NCBI GenBank assembly: GCA_943357275.1 | Contig: CALRGL010000022.1 | Coordinates: 1-13,322 of the forward strand | DNA length: 13,322 bases | DNA from: Candidatus Uhrbacteria bacterium RIFOXYB12_FULL_58_10 | GTDB taxonomy: Bacteria > Patescibacteriota > Patescibacteriia > UBA9934 > GWF2-40-263 | Direction of reading: 5' to 3' | Shown: positions 12,185-13,322 of the stretch, piece by piece | Numbering within the stretch: position 1 is the first letter of the stretch | How the letters are laid out: every line of letters starts with the position of its first letter | The notes under the pieces: generated by a model | The model's database searches: none | Told to the model about the DNA's origin: nothing | The model's input: only the letters and a program-made list of their open reading frames with translations | Position numbers and translations under genes: made by a program

Positions 12185-13322
12185 ATGAACATTACGACCT
12201 ACGCGACCCTGGCGAGTTTGCTCGCACTCCTTTATGGAGCATATCTTATTCGTTGGATCCTTAAGCAACCAGCAGGAGAAGGCAAAATGAAAGGCATTGC
12301 TCTTGCTATTCAAGAAGGTGCTGCAGCCTACATGGCTCGTCAGTACAAGATGATCACGGCTATTGGTGTTGTTATCTTCTTACTGCTTGGTGTTGTCCTT
12401 GGATGGAATCTTGCAATGGGATTCCTCGTTGGTGCTGTTCTTTCTGGAGTCGCTGGTTTCGTTGGAATGAACGTGAGCGTTCGAGCAAACGTTCGTACAA
12501 CCGAAGCAGCAAAGAAAGGTCTCTCTGAAGCCATGGATGTTGCCGTCAAAGGCGGAGCTGTCACAGGACTCTTCGTTGTTGGACTTGCTCTTCTTGGTGT
12601 GACTGTTTTCTACGCTGTCACAAAAGATGTGAGTGCACTTATCGGACTTGGGTTCGGTGGATCACTCGTTTCCATCTTCGCACGTCTTGGTGGAGGAATC
12701 TTTACAAAGGCTGCGGACGTTGGAGCTGACCTCGTAGGAAAAACCGAAGCTGGTATTCCTGAAGATGACCCACGTAACCCAGCGGTAATCGCAGACAACG
12801 TTGGAGACAACGTTGGTGACTGTGCTGGTATGGCTGCGGACTTGTTTGAAACATACGCGGTTACAACCGTAGCAACCATGTTCCTTGCTTCTATTGTCTA
12901 TCCTGGAATGGAAAACGTTTTGCTTTATCCGCTTGCCCTTGGAGCTGTTGCAATCATTGCTTCTATCATCGGACTCTTCGCTATCAAGATCGGACCTGAT
13001 AAAAAAATCATGAAGGCTCTTTATAAAGGCCTCATCGTTTCTGGTGTTCTTGCAGCGATTGGATTCTATCCAATCACCATGAACCTTCTTGCAAACCTTC
13101 CTGGTTCAAACGCAGAAGGAATCTATTACTGTGCACTCATTGGTCTTGTTGTCACAGCCCTCATGATTCTCATCACGGAATACTACACAGCAACAGAACA
13201 TAAGCCAGTTCAGAATCTTGCTGCAGCTTCACAATCAGGTCACGGAACAAACATTATCGCTGGTATCGCACTTTCCGTGCGAGCAACGGTTCTTCCAGTG
13301 ATCACGATTGTTGCTGGACTCT
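12185..13322 (+). CDS. hppA: Membrane-bound ion-translocating pyrophosphatase, 5' part (runs off the window)
   Basis: 379 codons are visible, without a stop; full-length family members have about 650-800 residues. The protein couples hydrolysis of pyrophosphate to export of H+ (or Na+ in some members). It begins MNITTYATLASLLALLYG, is built of many membrane segments, and carries the pyrophosphate-site signature from about residue 180: FTKAADVGADLVGK, then EDDPRNPAVIADNVGDNVGDCAGM and ADLFETYAVT. The residue that separates K+-dependent from K+-independent enzymes lies further downstream and is not visible. The start ATG 12185 (context CTCTATG) has no Shine-Dalgarno. A clear promoter precedes it. 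Confidence 0.96.
   Translation, partial: MNITTYATLASLLALLYGAYLIRWILKQPAGEGKMKGIALAIQEGAAAYMARQYKMITAIGVVIFLLLGVVLGWNLAMGFLVGAVLSGVAGFVGMNVSVRANVRTTEAAKKGLSEAMDVAVKGGAVTGLFVVGLALLGVTVFYAVTKDVSALIGLGFGGSLVSIFARLGGGIFTKAADVGADLVGKTEAGIPEDDPRNPAVIADNVGDNVGDCAGMAADLFETYAVTTVATMFLASIVYPGMENVLLYPLALGAVAIIASIIGLFAIKIGPDKKIMKALYKGLIVSGVLAAIGFYPITMNLLANLPGSNAEGIYYCALIGLVVTALMILITEYYTATEHKPVQNLAAASQSGHGTNIIAGIALSVRATVLPVITIVAGL

Noticed and set aside
12095..12879. Minus-strand open frames opposite hppA
   Set aside because: They are shadows of the well-supported pyrophosphatase frame.

Overview
The window looks like a piece of a bacterial chromosome with moderate GC, most likely from a Patescibacteria/CPR-type bacterium. 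This is inference from style, not from a marker: small single-copy genes, several starts without a Shine-Dalgarno, a membrane-anchored DsbA-like protein, a LysM/M23 peptidase with a long hydrophobic N-terminus, a membrane pyrophosphatase, and uncharacterised membrane-anchored proteins. No phage, IS element, CRISPR array or obvious defence cluster is visible.

Layout. 1-211 is non-coding and rich in short-loop hairpins. On the minus strand follow a 79-residue possible DNA-binding protein with its own terminator (212-451), tRNA-Arg(TCT) wrapped in a 12-bp inverted repeat (553-629), and a Xer-type tyrosine recombinase (698-1621). On the plus strand are a DsbA-like thiol oxidoreductase (1729-2505, terminator), rpsO with a clear promoter and a structured leader (2671-2934, terminator), a NYN-domain putative ribonuclease (3008-3619), pnp with a long leader hairpin (3705-5969), and an unknown membrane-anchored protein almost touching pnp (5975-7228).

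7229-7861 holds no convincing gene. It has a small group of DnaA-box-like 9-mers, a perfect dyad overlapping a sigma70-like promoter, and about 435 nt of sequence full of stems (one possible pseudoknot) ending in a very strong intrinsic terminator. I read this as an unidentified structured non-coding RNA, the best candidate for something new here.

After it come a DksA/TraR zinc-finger protein and lspA, which overlap by 4 nt, then a ComM/YifB AAA+ protein whose only good Shine-Dalgarno is buried in an 11-bp hairpin. On the minus strand, facing ComM, are a zinc-ribbon membrane protein and a two-LysM M23 peptidase. A divergent promoter pair then leads to the start of hppA (proton/sodium pyrophosphatase), which runs off the window.

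Themes: RNA processing and its control (rpsO leader, NYN nuclease, pnp hairpin, possible ncRNA); envelope maturation (DsbA-like, LspA, LysM/M23); DNA recombination and uptake (Xer, ComM); and ion-gradient energetics (HppA). Six plus-strand genes share the trinucleotide-plus-start context YCTATG or ACTATG without a Shine-Dalgarno.
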